Source of the DNA: Vogesella sp. XCS3
Lineage (GTDB): Bacteria > Pseudomonadota > Gammaproteobacteria > Burkholderiales > Chromobacteriaceae
Direction of reading: 5' to 3'
Assembly: GCF_020616155.1 (NCBI RefSeq)
Contig: NZ_CP085530.1
Span: 1,927,001 to 1,991,000 of the forward strand
Length of the DNA: 64,000 bases
Below, in pieces: positions 52,439-62,983 of this stretch; the stretch's first letter is position 1; each line of letters begins with the position of its first letter. The notes under the pieces were generated by a model that saw only the letters and a program-made list of their open reading frames with translations, did not search any database and had not been told where the DNA came from. A program made the translations under genes and the position numbers.

Positions 52439-55400
52439 CTAGTCGTGTGCCTGGGCAACTTTCTGCCCGCTCAGCCGAGCCAGCAGGCGGCGGATGCGGC
52501 TACGCAGGCCATCCATATAGGTGTACACCACCGGCACCACAATCAGCGTCAACACGGTAGACGTGATCATGCCGCCGATAATGGCGTGCGCCATCGGGCG
52601 CTGCGTTTCCGAGCCCGCCCCGCTGGCCAGCGCCAGGGGCAGCATGCCGAAGATCATGGCCAGGCTGGTCATCATGATGGGGCGCAGCCGCACGCGGCCC
52701 GCCTCTACGATAGCGTCCAGCCGCGACATGCCCTCGCGCCGGCTCTGGTTGATGAAGTCCACCAGCAAAATACCGTTTTTCGACGCCAGACCCATCAGCA
52801 TGATGATGCCGATCACCGAGAACATGTTCAGCGTGGAGCCAAACAGCAGCAACGCCACAAACACACCGACAAATGCCAGCGGCAACGCCACCATGATGGT
52901 GATGGGCAAGGTGAAGCTGCGGAACTGCGCCGCCAGGATCATGTAGATGAAGATCACCCCCATGGCCAGCGCCTGCACCGCGTAGCCCAGCGATTCCTGC
53001 ATGTCCTGGCGCTCGCCCTGCTGCGACAGTACCACGCCAGCCGGCAGTTTCACCGCCTTGAGCGCCTTGTCGACATCGGCAAATACCTCACCCGAACTGC
53101 GGCCGCTGATATTGGCTGTCACGCTGATTTCGCGCATCAGGTCGGTACGCTCGATCTGGCGCGGGCTGGTGGCCGGCACAATACTGGCTACCTGCGATAG
53201 CGGCACCATTTGCGCCTCGCCACTGTCGGCACGGCGGCCCGGCACCATCAGCACGTCCAGCAGCTCGGTGGCACGTGCTTCACGCGGCACCTGCAGCCGT
53301 ACACTGTAGTTCTCACCGTCCGGCGCTTCCCAGGTGGTCGCCGTGCTACCGCCCAGCAGTACCGACAAGGTATTGCCTACCCGCGCCAGGTCCACCCCCA
53401 GGGTGGCGGCCGCGTCGCGGTGCAGTTGTACGTTCAGCGCCGGGTCGGCATCGCTCAGGCTGGACTCCACATCGCTGACGCCCTTCACCTGTTTGATGGC
53501 CGCCATGATGTCGGCGGTGGCGCGCTGCAGGCTTTGCAGGTCGCTACCGCGCACGCCCAGGTTCACCGGTTTGCCCGGTGGCCCGTGCTGGCCGGTTTCT
53601 TCTACCGAATCCAGCTGTATGCCCGCTACCGGCAGCGCCGCGCTGCGCGCGGCCGCCATCAGGGCGAACAAATCACGCTGGCGGTTCTGTTTGTCGCCCA
53701 CGTCTACCGACAAGCGGGCTTCGTTACGACCCGCGCCAAAGCTGCCGCCACCGATCTTGCTGTCGATAGACTTCACCTCGGGCAAGGCGGCGCGGATCCG
53801 CTGCTCTACCTCGCGCGCCTTGCCTTCGGTGTACTCCAGCGTAGAACCGGCGGCAGTCTTGAAGGTGAGGCGGAACTCGCCCTTGTCAGCCGCCGGCATG
53901 AACTCCCCACCGACAATGGGCACCAGCATGAAGCTGCCCACAGTCATGGCCAGTGCGCTGGCTACCACGGTTTTACGGTGCGCCAGCGACCAGCGGATCA
54001 CCGACACGTAGCGCTCGCCCAGGCGGTCCAGCGAAGCTTCGAACCAGTCCAGCATGCGGCCAACCGGCCCCTTGTGCTTGTCGCCGTGGCGATGCGGGTC
54101 GTGCCAGATGGACGACAGCATCGGGTCCAGCGTAAACGACACCAGCAGCGAGATCAGCACCGCCACGGTCACCGCCAGGCCAAACTGGTGGAAGAACTTG
54201 CCGATGATGCCGCCCATAAAGCCCACCGGCAGGAACACCGCCACAATGGTAAGCGTGGTGGCCAGCACCGCCAGGCCGATCTCGTTGGTACCATCGAGCG
54301 CCGCCTGAAAGTGGCTCTTGCCCAGGTTGGCGTGGCGCACGATGTTTTCGCGTACCACGATGGCGTCGTCGATCAGCAGGCCCACCGATAGCGACAGCGC
54401 CATCAGCGTCATCATGTTCAGGGTGAAGCCCATGGCCTGGATGGCAAACAGCGTACCGATCATGGAAATCGGCAGCGTCAGGCCGGTAATGACCGTACTG
54501 CGCCAGCTACCCAGAAACAGGAACACAATCAGCACCGTCAGCGCGGCGCCTTCCAGCAGGGTTTTTTCTACTTCGTGCAGCGAGCCTTTGACCTCTTCCG
54601 ACTTGTCGTAGGTCAGGCGCACGCTGGTGCCTGCCGGCGCCTGCGGTTGGTATTCGGCCACAATGCGTTTCACGCCGTCGGCCACGCTCACCACGTTGGC
54701 ACCGCGTGCGGCGCGGATATCCAGGCCCACGCCGGGTTTGCCATCGATCAGCGTCACGCTGTTGCGCTCGGCCTCGGCGTCGTCTACCTGGGCCACATCA
54801 GCCAGGCGGATGTCACGGCCTTCGCGGCTGGCAATCACCAGGGCACGGAAGTCTTCCATGGTCTTGAGTTTGCCAGCCACCCGCACCGACAGCTCGTTGT
54901 TCTGCGTGCTGACCTGGCCAGCCGGGTAGTCACGGTTGGCCGCAGCGATGGCGTCCGACACCTCGCTGACCGACAAGCCCAGCGCCTCCAGCCGGTACGG
55001 ATCCAGCTGCACGCGTACCTCGCGCTTGCTGCCGCCGACAATCTTCACCTCGCCCACTCCGGCTACCGTTTGCAGGCGCTTTTTCAGCACGTTCTCAGCC
55101 CAGGTAGACAGGTCGCGCTGGCTGCTCTGCGCAGAGCTGAGCGTGTAGGACATCAGCGGGTCGTCGTTGGGGTTCATCTGCGAAATGGTGGGAGTATCCA
55201 CCTCGCGCCGCAGGCTGCCCTGCACCGCGCCCACCTTGTCGCGCACCTCTTGCAAGCCCTGCACCGCGTCGGTAGACAGCTCGAACTCCACCACCACTAC
55301 CGAGCTGCCCTCGAAGGAATACGAACGGATGTGCTTGACGCCGTTGATGGTATTGACCGCCTCTTCGATAGGGCGGGTCACATCGCTTTCCACCACCTCG

Positions 55401-55567
55401 GGCGAGGCGCCCTGGTAGGTGGTGGACACCACCGCCACGGGGAAGCGGATATCGGGAAACTCCTCTACCGGCAGGTTGCGCCAGGCAAACAGGCCCAGCA
55501 CCGTGAGCAGCAACATCAGCACGGCGGCAAAGTAGGGGTTTTGTACACTGACGCGTGTCAGCCACAT
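52439..55567 (-). CDS. RND efflux pump inner-membrane transporter
   Basis: A 1042-residue proton-driven exporter of the AcrB/MexB (HAE) superfamily. It starts [20 protein letters not shown] and has the [12 protein letters not shown] segment, two porter-domain repeats, twelve membrane helices and the proton-relay Asp pair in [16 protein letters not shown]. The C-terminal repeat contains [20 protein letters not shown] and [19 protein letters not shown]. The substrate is unknown; sequence features put it nearer to AcrB-like drug/solvent pumps than to heavy-metal CusA types. The adaptor gene lies 12 bases upstream; no outer-membrane TolC-type gene is in the window. Confidence 0.93.
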   Translation of the reverse strand: MWLTRVSVQNPYFAAVLMLLLTVLGLFAWRNLPVEEFPDIRFPVAVVSTTYQGASPEVVESDVTRPIEEAVNTINGVKHIRSYSFEGSSVVVVEFELSTDAVQGLQEVRDKVGAVQGSLRREVDTPTISQMNPNDDPLMSYTLSSAQSSQRDLSTWAENVLKKRLQTVAGVGEVKIVGGSKREVRVQLDPYRLEALGLSVSEVSDAIAAANRDYPAGQVSTQNNELSVRVAGKLKTMEDFRALVIASREGRDIRLADVAQVDDAEAERNSVTLIDGKPGVGLDIRAARGANVVSVADGVKRIVAEYQPQAPAGTSVRLTYDKSEEVKGSLHEVEKTLLEGAALTVLIVFLFLGSWRSTVITGLTLPISMIGTLFAIQAMGFTLNMMTLMALSLSVGLLIDDAIVVRENIVRHANLGKSHFQAALDGTNEIGLAVLATTLTIVAVFLPVGFMGGIIGKFFHQFGLAVTVAVLISLLVSFTLDPMLSSIWHDPHRHGDKHKGPVGRMLDWFEASLDRLGERYVSVIRWSLAHRKTVVASALAMTVGSFMLVPIVGGEFMPAADKGEFRLTFKTAAGSTLEYTEGKAREVEQRIRAALPEVKSIDSKIGGGSFGAGRNEARLSVDVGDKQNRQRDLFALMAAARSAALPVAGIQLDSVEETGQHGPPGKPVNLGVRGSDLQSLQRATADIMAAIKQVKGVSDVESSLSDADPALNVQLHRDAAATLGVDLARVGNTLSVLLGGSTATTWEAPDGENYSVRLQVPREARATELLDVLMVPGRRADSGEAQMVPLSQVASIVPATSPRQIERTDLMREISVTANISGRSSGEVFADVDKALKAVKLPAGVVLSQQGERQDMQESLGYAVQALAMGVIFIYMILAAQFRSFTLPITIMVALPLAFVGVFVALLLFGSTLNMFSVIGIIMLMGLASKNGILLVDFINQSRREGMSRLDAIVEAGRVRLRPIMMTSLAMIFGMLPLALASGAGSETQRPMAHAIIGGMITSTVLTLIVVPVVYTYMDGLRSRIRRLLARLSGQKVAQAHD

Positions 55568-55579
55568 GGCCGTGTCTCC

Positions 55580-56701
55580 TTAAGGTTTGGGCAGGGTCAC
55601 GGCGTCACCGGGCTTCACGCCCAGTAGCGCCGCCGCCAGGATGGTCTGCCCGGCAGCCACGCCTTGCACCGCCAGCACGCGCTCGCTATCCGAGCGCAGC
55701 ACGACACGCACCGGCTGTTTGACCAGCCGCCCGCCTTGTACCAGCATCACCCACGGGCTGGCGCTGTCGGCCTGCTGTACCGCCGCTTGCGGCAGGCGCA
55801 CGGCGTCCAGCACCTCGCGCTGCACGATGCCGCCTTTGGCAAACTGGCCGGCTTTCAGGCGGCCATCCTGGTTGGCCACACGCACATAGACGCTAAACGT
55901 CCGCGTGGCGGTGGCTGCTACCGGGTTGATACGCACCAGCTCGCCACGGAATTCGCCGGCCAGCCCTTCCACCGTAAAGCGGGCAGCCTGGCCAGGCTTG
56001 AGCTTGCCGATTTCCCGCGCTGGCATGTTGGCCGCAGCCTCCAGCACCGACAGGTCGGCAATGGCAAACAGTTTCTGGTTCTTGCTGGCCTGCTCGCCCG
56101 GCTGGGTGCGCCGTGCGTACACGGTACCGGCCATCGGCGCGCGCACCTCGGTTTCACCCAGGCTGGTTTTGGCACGCGCCAGCTGGCTGCGGCGTGCGGC
56201 CAACTCGCCCACGCGGATTTGGTAATCGTTGTCGATTTCATCGAATGCCAGCTTGGAGATAAACCCTTGCTGGTATAGCTCGCGCTGCTTGTCGCGCTTG
56301 AGGCGGGCCAGCTTCAGCCGCGCTTCGTCGTTGGCCAACTGGGCCTGCATTTCCAGCACGTTCTGGCGCAGCGCTTCGGCGTCGATGCGCGCCAGCAACT
56401 GGCCTTTCTGTACCGCTTCGCCCTCGCGTACCAGCACGGCCAGCACGGTGCCTTCGCTCTGCGCGGCGACCTCGGCGCTGTTTAGCGGGTTCAGCGTGGC
56501 GGTAAAGGGTAGCTGCTCGGCTACCGGTGCTACCGCCGTCACCAGCAAGTCGGCCGGCGATAGCGCGCGGGCTGGCGTACTGGCTGCCGCCGCGCTGGCA
56601 GCCTTGGCTGCATCGGTATCGCTTTTATTGCAGGCGGTGCCCATCACCGCCAGGCCAAGCAGCAGCATGGCGGCCAGGGGGCGTAGTCTGTAGCTATGCA
56701 T
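55580..56701 (-). CDS. RND efflux periplasmic adaptor (membrane fusion protein)
   Basis: A 373-residue lipoprotein adaptor linking the RND pump to an outer-membrane channel. The signal ends LLGLAVMGTAC. A lipoyl/barrel-sandwich domain (NSAEVAAQSEGTVLAVLVRE), a helical hairpin (NDEARLKLARLKRDKQREL), the second lipoyl half (VRAPMAGTVYARRTQPGE) and the beta-barrel domain follow. The frame is open to 56716, but AAGGA seven bases before the ATG at 56701 decides the start. It is co-transcribed with the pump gene downstream. Confidence 0.92.
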   Translation of the reverse strand: MHSYRLRPLAAMLLLGLAVMGTACNKSDTDAAKAASAAAASTPARALSPADLLVTAVAPVAEQLPFTATLNPLNSAEVAAQSEGTVLAVLVREGEAVQKGQLLARIDAEALRQNVLEMQAQLANDEARLKLARLKRDKQRELYQQGFISKLAFDEIDNDYQIRVGELAARRSQLARAKTSLGETEVRAPMAGTVYARRTQPGEQASKNQKLFAIADLSVLEAAANMPAREIGKLKPGQAARFTVEGLAGEFRGELVRINPVAATATRTFSVYVRVANQDGRLKAGQFAKGGIVQREVLDAVRLPQAAVQQADSASPWVMLVQGGRLVKQPVRVVLRSDSERVLAVQGVAAGQTILAAALLGVKPGDAVTLPKP

Positions 56702-56758
56702 TACACAGTCCTTCAAGGCAGCCCCGCCTGCACGGCGGGGCCGGTTTGATCGGGTAAA

Positions 56759-58012
56759 TCAGGGGTTGGCCGCAGGCTGCATGCCACGCGGCAAGAGCAG
56801 CCACAGGCGGCCACTCTGTTTCATGCGGCCGGCGTACAGGCCGGCTTCGGTACCAAAGCCAAAGAAAAAGTCGGCCCGCACACCGCCACGAATGGCGCCA
56901 CCGGTATCCTGCGCGTGCACCAGGCGGTTCAGCGGCCGGGGCGCACCATCCAGCGGCCAGGTGGTAGACAGGTACACCGGCGCGCCCAGCGGGATATAGC
57001 GCGGGTCCACGGCCACGCTGTAGCCGCCCAGCAGCGGCACACCCATGGCGCCTAGCGGGCCGTTGTTATCGGCGGGCAGCGTTTTGAAAAATACATAACT
57101 GGGGTTGGCATTGAACAGCGCCTGCTTGCGCGCAGGGTTGGCCGCAATCCATTCCTTGATGCTCTGCATGGACACGTCCGACAGCTTCATCTGGCCGTTG
57201 TCCACCAGCCAGCGGCCGATGGACTTGTAACCATGGCCGTTCTGCTCGGCGTAGCCGGCGCGCACATAGCTGCCGTCTTCCAGCTGGATGCGGCCGGAGC
57301 CCTGTACCTGCAGGAAGAACAGCTCGGTATCGTCCTCGGCCCAGGCCAGTACCGGCGCAGTGTTGATGCCTTTGCCGGCGTTGATCTCGGCACGGGTGTA
57401 ATACGGCAGCAGGCGGCCATTGTCGGTGCGGCCTTTCAGCGCGCGCGTGCGGCTATCCACCACAAAGTCTTTCGGGTACACCAGCACTTCACCCGCGTCG
57501 GCGCGCGTTTTACCAGGCACCACCTGCAGGCGGTTGCCAGTGCCCTGGCGCGCCACCAGCACCTCGGCCCCCAACTGCGCCGCGCTGGCATCCAGTACAC
57601 GCAGGTCGGCCGGTACGCCGTACACGGCATAGGGGGTCTGCGCCGAATACTGGTGGCTACCGGCCAGCAGCGGCTCGAAGTAGCCGGTAATCAGGCCGTT
57701 GCCCGGCTCCACAATACGCCACGGGGCAAAGCGGGCTTCGTAAAAACGGGTAATGGCCGGCAGGTTGGCCGCATCCAGCGTGGCCGCCTCGGCGCAGATG
57801 GCTTTCCAGGCCGCCCTGCCCTGCAGGCTGCGGCAACTGAGCTGCAGGCCTTCCAGGCTTTGCGACGCCATGCTCTGGCCCCAGTCCGGCAGGTCGGCAA
57901 AGCTGGCCGCCTGATAACGCACGGTGCCGCTCGCCGGCGGCGTACTGGTGCTGAGGGTGGTACAGGCAGACAGGGCCAACAGCGCGGCCAAAGGCAAGAG
58001 GTGCTTGAGCAT
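56759..58012 (-). CDS. mltA: membrane-bound lytic murein transglycosylase A
   Basis: A 417-residue outer-membrane lipoprotein (signal LPLAALLALSAC) that cleaves glycan strands to 1,6-anhydro ends. The MltA domain (LITGYFEPLLAGSHQYSAQ) and the 3D domain (VDPRYIPLGAPVYLSTTWP and VHAQDTGGAIRGGVRADFFF, with the catalytic Asp in AQDTGGAI) are complete. The frame is open to 58126, but MLKHLLPLAALLALSAC is a clean lipoprotein start. It follows the RND adaptor on the same strand, though the pair may be separate transcripts. Confidence 0.94.
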   Translation of the reverse strand: MLKHLLPLAALLALSACTTLSTSTPPASGTVRYQAASFADLPDWGQSMASQSLEGLQLSCRSLQGRAAWKAICAEAATLDAANLPAITRFYEARFAPWRIVEPGNGLITGYFEPLLAGSHQYSAQTPYAVYGVPADLRVLDASAAQLGAEVLVARQGTGNRLQVVPGKTRADAGEVLVYPKDFVVDSRTRALKGRTDNGRLLPYYTRAEINAGKGINTAPVLAWAEDDTELFFLQVQGSGRIQLEDGSYVRAGYAEQNGHGYKSIGRWLVDNGQMKLSDVSMQSIKEWIAANPARKQALFNANPSYVFFKTLPADNNGPLGAMGVPLLGGYSVAVDPRYIPLGAPVYLSTTWPLDGAPRPLNRLVHAQDTGGAIRGGVRADFFFGFGTEAGLYAGRMKQSGRLWLLLPRGMQPAANP

Positions 58013-58211
58013 GGTGTGGGTATGGGACAGCAGGGTCGGTAAGCGGGTTAGCGGTAGACAGCAGACCGGGCTGTGTCGACGAAGTTCAGATGGTAATAAA
58101 CCGCCGGTCAGAAAGGCAAATGACAAATGCCAGCTTGTCGCACTTTTCGCCCTGTCCCAAAGCGCAAGGGCCAGGCTATGGCCTGGCCCTTGCGTGGCGG
58201 TGCATGCGGGC

Positions 58212-58742
58212 TCAACGCGGCAAGGCTACGTTTAGCGCCTTGATGAAATCCGGCGAGTCGGGCTTGGTCAGCGAGCTGAAAGCCGTCACGGTTTTGCCGT
58301 CAGCCGAAATGATGTACTTGTAGAAGTTCCACTTGGGCGTGGTGCCACTGGCTTCGGCCAGCGCCTGGTAGAACGGGTGGGCATCGCTGCCGCGCACGTG
58401 TACCCGGCTGGCCATGGGGAAGCTCACGCCATAATTGCTCTCGCAAAACTGCGCCACCTCGGCGTCCTTGGCCAGCTCCTGGTTAAAGTCGTCGCTAGGG
58501 AAGCCGACCACTACCGCGCCCTTGGCCTGATAGCTTTTCCACACGCTTTGCAGGCCTTTGTACTGCGGGGTAAAGCCACACTGGCTGGCTGTATTCACTA
58601 CCACCACGGCCTTGCCGCTGTAATCGCACAGATTGATCTTGCCACCCATCAGCGCAGGTACCTGATGGTTCAGCAGCGGCGGGCAGGCAGCCAGTGCGGC
58701 CAACGGTGCCGCCAGGCATAACAGGGCGAGGCGTGGTGTCAT
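58212..58742 (-). CDS. exported glutathione-peroxidase family protein
   Basis: A 176-residue thiol peroxidase with a signal peptide (LALLCLAAPLAALAA), so probably periplasmic. The peroxidatic Cys is present in VVNTASQCGFTPQY and the WNF motif in PKWNFYKYII. The block that is FPxNQF in classic enzymes reads FPSDDF, so the active-site Gln and Asn are both Asp and no resolving Cys is found there. Another Cys lies in VAQFCESNYG. The reductant is unknown; the thioredoxin gene immediately upstream (11-base gap) is a cytoplasmic form. Confidence 0.87.
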   Translation of the reverse strand: MTPRLALLCLAAPLAALAACPPLLNHQVPALMGGKINLCDYSGKAVVVVNTASQCGFTPQYKGLQSVWKSYQAKGAVVVGFPSDDFNQELAKDAEVAQFCESNYGVSFPMASRVHVRGSDAHPFYQALAEASGTTPKWNFYKYIISADGKTVTAFSSLTKPDSPDFIKALNVALPR

Positions 58743-58753
58743 GGTGTAGCCTT

Positions 58754-59116
58754 TCAGTCTTGCTGTGCAGCGATCTCGGCGCGCACTTTGTCCATGTCCA
58801 GGTCGCGGATGGCCTGGATCAGCTGGTCAAACTGGCCGGCCATCATGGCGCCGGCCTGGTGGAATACCACAATGCCGTCTTTCAGCGCCATCAGCGTGGG
58901 GATGGAGCGAATCTGGAAATGCCCGGCCAGCTCGCGCTCGGCCTCGGTGTCGATTTTGGCAAACACGATGTCCGGGTGTTTTTCGGCGGCGGCCTCGAAC
59001 ACAGGGCCGAACATCTTGCACGGGCCACACCATTCGGCCCAGAAATCCAGCATCACAATACCTTCGCGCTCGGCGTAGTCGTTAAAGGTATCGGCGGTAA
59101 GGTTGACGTAGCTCAT
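58754..59116 (-). CDS. thioredoxin family protein
   Basis: A 120-residue thioredoxin with the active site WAEWCGPCKMFGPVFEAAA, the cis-Pro IRSIPTLMALKDG and FHQAGAMMAGQFDQLI. There is no signal peptide at MSYVNLTADTFNDYAE, so it is cytoplasmic. The frame is open to 59305, but AGGAAA six bases before the ATG at 59116 fixes the start. It lies 11 bases before the glutathione peroxidase gene, so the two form an oxidative-stress pair. The extra C-terminal helix (RDLDMDKVRAEIAAQQD) makes it slightly longer than TrxA. Confidence 0.92.
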   Translation of the reverse strand: MSYVNLTADTFNDYAEREGIVMLDFWAEWCGPCKMFGPVFEAAAEKHPDIVFAKIDTEAERELAGHFQIRSIPTLMALKDGIVVFHQAGAMMAGQFDQLIQAIRDLDMDKVRAEIAAQQD

Positions 59117-59260
59117 GCGTATTTCCTGATCGGTTAAACGGCGGCACTGCCGCCCATAGCCTGCAAGATGGCTACCTTTACTGCCGAATACAAGCGTGCG
59201 GGGATGGTATTTTTTTATCGGGCTGATAGCGTGTGCAGTGCTGCGACTGCTACAGCTGCC

Positions 59261-59294
59261 AGCTTGGCCGCAACGCTTAAGTTGCGGCCAAGCT
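59261..59294. repeat. perfect 14-bp inverted repeat related to the TGCGGCCAAC repeat
   Basis: AGCTTGGCCGCAAC, loop GCTTAA, GTTGCGGCCAAGCT, between the RlmK-like gene and the thioredoxin gene. Each arm contains a 9-of-10 match to the uptake-like repeat. No T-run follows on either strand. Confidence 0.8.
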
Positions 59295-59359
59295 TTGCCC
59301 TCCACGCCCCCGGATGTGCCTGCGGCTTACCCAAGCTACCCGCTGCATGGTGGCGAGCA

Positions 59360-60307
59360 TCAGCCCCGGTGGGTAATACGCCAGCACTGGTGGATTTTCT
59401 TGTTGCGGAAGTCTTCCGGCACCGACTGCGCGCTGATGTCGCGCACGGCGTAGTCGGCCACCAGGCGCTCGTCCAGCGTGAAGCTGCGCAGGTTATTGCT
59501 GAAGTACAGCACGCCGCCCGGTGCCAGCAGGCGCATGGCACCGTCTACCAGCTTGAGCTGGTCGCGCTGTACGTCCAGCTCGTCCATCATTTTCTTGCTG
59601 TTGGAAAAACTGGGCGGGTCCATCACGATCAGGTCGAACTGCTTGCCGGCTACCCAGGCGTCTTCCAGGTACTGGAAGGCGTCGTCGCGGATCAGCACGT
59701 GCTTGGCCAGGTCCAGGCCGTTGAGCTCGAAGTTGCGGCGGCTCCACGCCTGATAGGTGTTGGACAGGTCCACCGTTTCGCTGGACACGGCGCCACCGCT
59801 GGCGGCGTAACAGGTAAAGCTACCGGTGTAGGCAAACAGGTTCAGAAAGCGCTTGCCGGCGGCTTCTTCGCGCACGCGGCGGCGGGTGTTGCGGTGGTCC
59901 AGAAACAAGCCGGTATCCAGGTAGGCGTCCAGGTTCACCCAGAAGCGCTGGCCCTGCTCTTCCACCACGAAGTCTTCACCTTCGCGGCCGGTTTTCTCGT
60001 ACTGGCTTTCGCCTTTCTGACGGCGGCGGGTTTTCAGTGAAATGTGCCACAGCGGTACGCCAGTGACCTCGCAGATGGCTTGCTGCACGGCTGCGATCCA
60101 GGCCTGGTAGTCGGCGTCTTCAATCTGCCAGCCGGTGTGATACTCCTGCAGGTGGATGCGGTCACCATACAGGTCGATGATCAGCGGGAACTGCGGTACG
60201 TCGCGGTCGTACAGGCGCCAGGCGTCCAGGCCGTTACGGCGCGCCCATTTACTGTAGTGCTTGTAATTTTTGGCCAGGCGGCCAGCAAAGGCCGATACGT
60301 CTACCAT
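59360..60307 (-). CDS. class I SAM-dependent RNA methyltransferase, RlmK-like
   Basis: A 315-residue enzyme that matches the C-terminal half (RlmK) of E. coli RlmKL, which makes m7G2069 in 23S rRNA. The start RLAKNYKHYSKWARRNGLDA and WRLYDRDVPQFPLIID resemble the RlmK entry. The SAM-binding region is FLNLFAYTGSFTCYAASGGA and the motif IV is LIVMDPPSFSNSKKM. No RlmL half is fused or adjacent, so it is a stand-alone form, usual in betaproteobacteria. AGAGG precedes the ATG by six bases. Confidence 0.88.
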   Translation of the reverse strand: MVDVSAFAGRLAKNYKHYSKWARRNGLDAWRLYDRDVPQFPLIIDLYGDRIHLQEYHTGWQIEDADYQAWIAAVQQAICEVTGVPLWHISLKTRRRQKGESQYEKTGREGEDFVVEEQGQRFWVNLDAYLDTGLFLDHRNTRRRVREEAAGKRFLNLFAYTGSFTCYAASGGAVSSETVDLSNTYQAWSRRNFELNGLDLAKHVLIRDDAFQYLEDAWVAGKQFDLIVMDPPSFSNSKKMMDELDVQRDQLKLVDGAMRLLAPGGVLYFSNNLRSFTLDERLVADYAVRDISAQSVPEDFRNKKIHQCWRITHRG

Positions 60308-60386
60308 GAAAAACCTCTTTTGAAATGCAGCGCGCCGGAGGGCATCCGGCGCGGGGGAATGCGGGGTGGCCAGGGTTGGCCGCAGG

Positions 60387-60884
60387 CTAGCCTTGCTGCT
60401 GATAGTAGTTCACCAGCTTGCGGTACACCGGCTCGGGTACGTACTGGCGAATCATCTGCTCCCAACCGGCGGGGCCCATCAGGCCTTTTACCATGGTAGA
60501 CGATACCTCGGCATATTCACGCGGCGGCAGCAGGAAAATAGTGGTGATGTCGGCGTGCAGGTCAGAGTTGATGTAGCGCATGGTGCGCTCGTACTCGTAG
60601 TCGCTGGCGGTGCGGATGCCGCGCACGATGTAGTTGGCATCGATGCTCTGCGCGTAGTTCACCAGAAACTGGTTTTCGAATACTTCCACCTTCAGCTTGG
60701 AAAAGCCGCGCGTCACGGCACGCAGCATGTCCAGGCGCTCTTCCACATCGAAAGTGCAGCGCTTTTCCGGGTTCACCCCGATGGCCACCACCAGCTCGTC
60801 GAACAGGTCAACGGCTTCGCGGATCATCCATAGATGACCATTGGTGACCGGGTCGAAACTACCGGCGTAGACAGCTCGCTTCAA
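60387..60884 (-). CDS. coaD: phosphopantetheine adenylyltransferase
   Basis: A 165-residue coenzyme A pathway enzyme joining AMP to 4'-phosphopantetheine. The nucleotide-binding [46 protein letters not shown] and [13 protein letters not shown] are complete. The open frame begins at an ATG at 60914, but AAGGAAAG lies between it and a TTG at 60884, after which the protein reads [11 protein letters not shown] as in homologues. The TTG start is therefore preferred. An exact GTTGGCCGCA copy follows three bases past the stop. Confidence 0.93.
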   Translation of the reverse strand: MKRAVYAGSFDPVTNGHLWMIREAVDLFDELVVAIGVNPEKRCTFDVEERLDMLRAVTRGFSKLKVEVFENQFLVNYAQSIDANYIVRGIRTASDYEYERTMRYINSDLHADITTIFLLPPREYAEVSSTMVKGLMGPAGWEQMIRQYVPEPVYRKLVNYYQQQG

Positions 60885-60972
60885 TTGACGCTTTCCTTTG
60901 TGGGTATGGGGCATGGCGGAATGTATCCTGCTTGAACAGGGGGGAACAAGGCATTTATTGCTGCACTGCAGT

Positions 60973-61010
60973 AAAAAAGCGCCGCAGCGGTGTTTTCACC
61001 ACTGCGGCGC
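60973..61010 (-). terminator. terminator of the dpp operon
   Basis: On the minus strand a 14-bp stem with one G-T pair (GCGCCGCAGTGGTG/CACCGCTGCGGCGC), loop AAAA, then six Ts. It starts 19 bases past the dppF stop. Confidence 0.9.
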
Positions 61011-61028
61011 CATTTTAACGCAGCCTTA

Positions 61029-62003
61029 TCAGGCGTTGATGGTTTCTGCGTGATGGCAGGCCACTTCTCGCCCCAACAAGGTGCGCAGCTGCGGTACTTC
61101 CTGGCTGCACTGCGCGCTGGCGTACGGGCAGCGCTTGTGGAAGGCGCAGCCGGTAGGCGGGTTCAGCGGGCTGGGCAACTCGCCCTGGATCTTGATCTTC
61201 ACGCGGCGGTCTTCCTCGTGAATCGACGGCGTGGCCGATAGCAGCGCTTGCGTGTACGGGTGCAGCGGCTTGTCGTAGATCACCTCTTTGGTGCCCACTT
61301 CTACCGCACGGCCCAGGTACATCACCATCAGGTCGTCGGCCACGTGCTCCACTACCGCCAGGTTGTGCGAGATGAACACGTAGGCGGTGTTGAACTCGTC
61401 CTGCAAATCCATGAACAGGTTCAACACCTGCGCCTGGATGGACACGTCTAGTGCCGAGGTCGGCTCGTCGGCTACCACGATTTGCGGCTGCAGCATCATG
61501 GCGCGGGCAATGGCGATACGCTGGCGCTGGCCACCGGAGAACATGTGCGGGTAGCGGTAGTAGTGCTCGGGGCGCAGGCCGACACGCTTCATCATGGCGC
61601 GCACTTTTTCCTCGCGCTCTTTGGCGCTCAGATTGGTGTTGATCAGCAGTGGCTCGCCCAGCTGGTCGCCAATTTTCTGGCGCGGGTTCAGCGAAGCGTA
61701 CGGGTTCTGGAACACCATCTGCACCTTGCTGCGCAGTGCCTTGAGCTCGGCCTTGCTGGCCTTGGCAATATCGACGCCTTCCAGCACCAGCGAGCCGGCG
61801 GTGGGCGCTTCGATCAGCGTGAGCTGGCGTGCCAGCGTGGACTTGCCGCAGCCGGACTCACCCACCACCGCCAGTGTTTTGCCGGCCTTGAGCTCGAACG
61901 ACACGCCGTTCAGCGCCTTGACCATGGCTTTGGGCTTCAAAAAGCCTTGCGAGACTTCGTAGTGACGGGTCAGGTCGCGAGCCTGCATGACGGTATGGCT
62001 CAT
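61029..62003 (-). CDS. dppF: dipeptide ABC transporter ATP-binding protein DppF
   Basis: A 324-residue ATPase of an oligopeptide/dipeptide importer. Walker [17 protein letters not shown], the Q-loop [13 protein letters not shown], signature [16 protein letters not shown] and Walker [15 protein letters not shown] are intact. The C-terminal cysteine motif [15 protein letters not shown] is the oligo/dipeptide-type extension that binds an iron-sulphur cluster in some family members. It overlaps dppD by four bases and ends the operon. Confidence 0.94.
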   Translation of the reverse strand: MSHTVMQARDLTRHYEVSQGFLKPKAMVKALNGVSFELKAGKTLAVVGESGCGKSTLARQLTLIEAPTAGSLVLEGVDIAKASKAELKALRSKVQMVFQNPYASLNPRQKIGDQLGEPLLINTNLSAKEREEKVRAMMKRVGLRPEHYYRYPHMFSGGQRQRIAIARAMMLQPQIVVADEPTSALDVSIQAQVLNLFMDLQDEFNTAYVFISHNLAVVEHVADDLMVMYLGRAVEVGTKEVIYDKPLHPYTQALLSATPSIHEEDRRVKIKIQGELPSPLNPPTGCAFHKRCPYASAQCSQEVPQLRTLLGREVACHHAETINA

Positions 62004-62974
62004 GAGGCCTCCTTATCGAACAGCGGGTAGAAGCAACGCACGGCGCCGTGCGGGTGCGGGGTAATGGCCGGGCGCTCGTCACGGCAGCGCGGCTGCACGT
62101 GCGGGCAGCGCGGGCTCAGCAGGCAGCCTTTGGGGCGGTCGTACTGGCCGGGCACAATGCCGGGCAGCGTAGACAAACGATGCGCGCCTTTGCTGTGCTC
62201 GGGGATGGACGACAACAAGGCATGGGTGTACGGGTGTACCGGCTGGCGGAACAGCTGCGGCACCACGCCTTCTTCGGCCACCTGGCCGGCGTACATCACC
62301 GCCACGCGGTGTGCTACCTCGGCAATCACTGCCAGATCGTGGGTGATCATCAGCAGCGCCATATTGCGCTCTTTTTGCAGGTTCACCAGCAGGTCCATGA
62401 TCTGGGCCTGGATGGTCACGTCCAGCGCGGTAGTCGGCTCGTCGGCGATCAGCAGCTTGGGGTTACAGGCCAGTGCCACGGCAATCATCACACGCTGGCT
62501 CATACCGCCGGACAGCTGGTGCGGGTAGGCTTCCAGCCGGCTCTTGGGCGCCGGGATCTCTACCAGCTCCATCAGCTCCAGCGCGCGGGCTTTCAGCTCG
62601 GCGCCACGCAGGCCCTGGTGGACTTTCAGTACCTCCATGATCTGGTAACCCACGGTGTAGCTGGGGTTAAGCGAGGTCATCGGGTCCTGGAAGATCATGG
62701 CGATATCTTTGCCCACGATCTTGCGGCGCTCTTTGGCGCTGATGGTGAGCAGGTTCTTGCCGTCAAACTCCAGCTGGTCGGCCACGATGCGGCCCTGCCC
62801 TTCCAGCAGGCCCATCATGGCCATCATGGTCACCGACTTGCCCGAGCCGGACTCGCCGACAATGCCCACGATCTCGCCCTGGTTGACGGTCAGATCCAGG
62901 CCTTCTACTGCGCGGAAAGGGTTGGCCGCATTGCCAAACTCTACCGACAGGTTCTTGATTTGCAACAGACTCAT
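62000..62974 (-). CDS. dppD: dipeptide ABC transporter ATP-binding protein DppD
   Basis: A 324-residue partner ATPase. Walker [18 protein letters not shown]-loop [16 protein letters not shown], signature [16 protein letters not shown], Walker [17 protein letters not shown] and C-terminal [15 protein letters not shown] are present. It powers import with DppF, probably as a heterodimer. It lies nine bases after dppC and overlaps dppF (ATGA). Confidence 0.94.
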   Translation of the reverse strand: MSLLQIKNLSVEFGNAANPFRAVEGLDLTVNQGEIVGIVGESGSGKSVTMMAMMGLLEGQGRIVADQLEFDGKNLLTISAKERRKIVGKDIAMIFQDPMTSLNPSYTVGYQIMEVLKVHQGLRGAELKARALELMELVEIPAPKSRLEAYPHQLSGGMSQRVMIAVALACNPKLLIADEPTTALDVTIQAQIMDLLVNLQKERNMALLMITHDLAVIAEVAHRVAVMYAGQVAEEGVVPQLFRQPVHPYTHALLSSIPEHSKGAHRLSTLPGIVPGQYDRPKGCLLSPRCPHVQPRCRDERPAITPHPHGAVRCFYPLFDKEAS

Positions 62975-62983
62975 GATTTCCCC

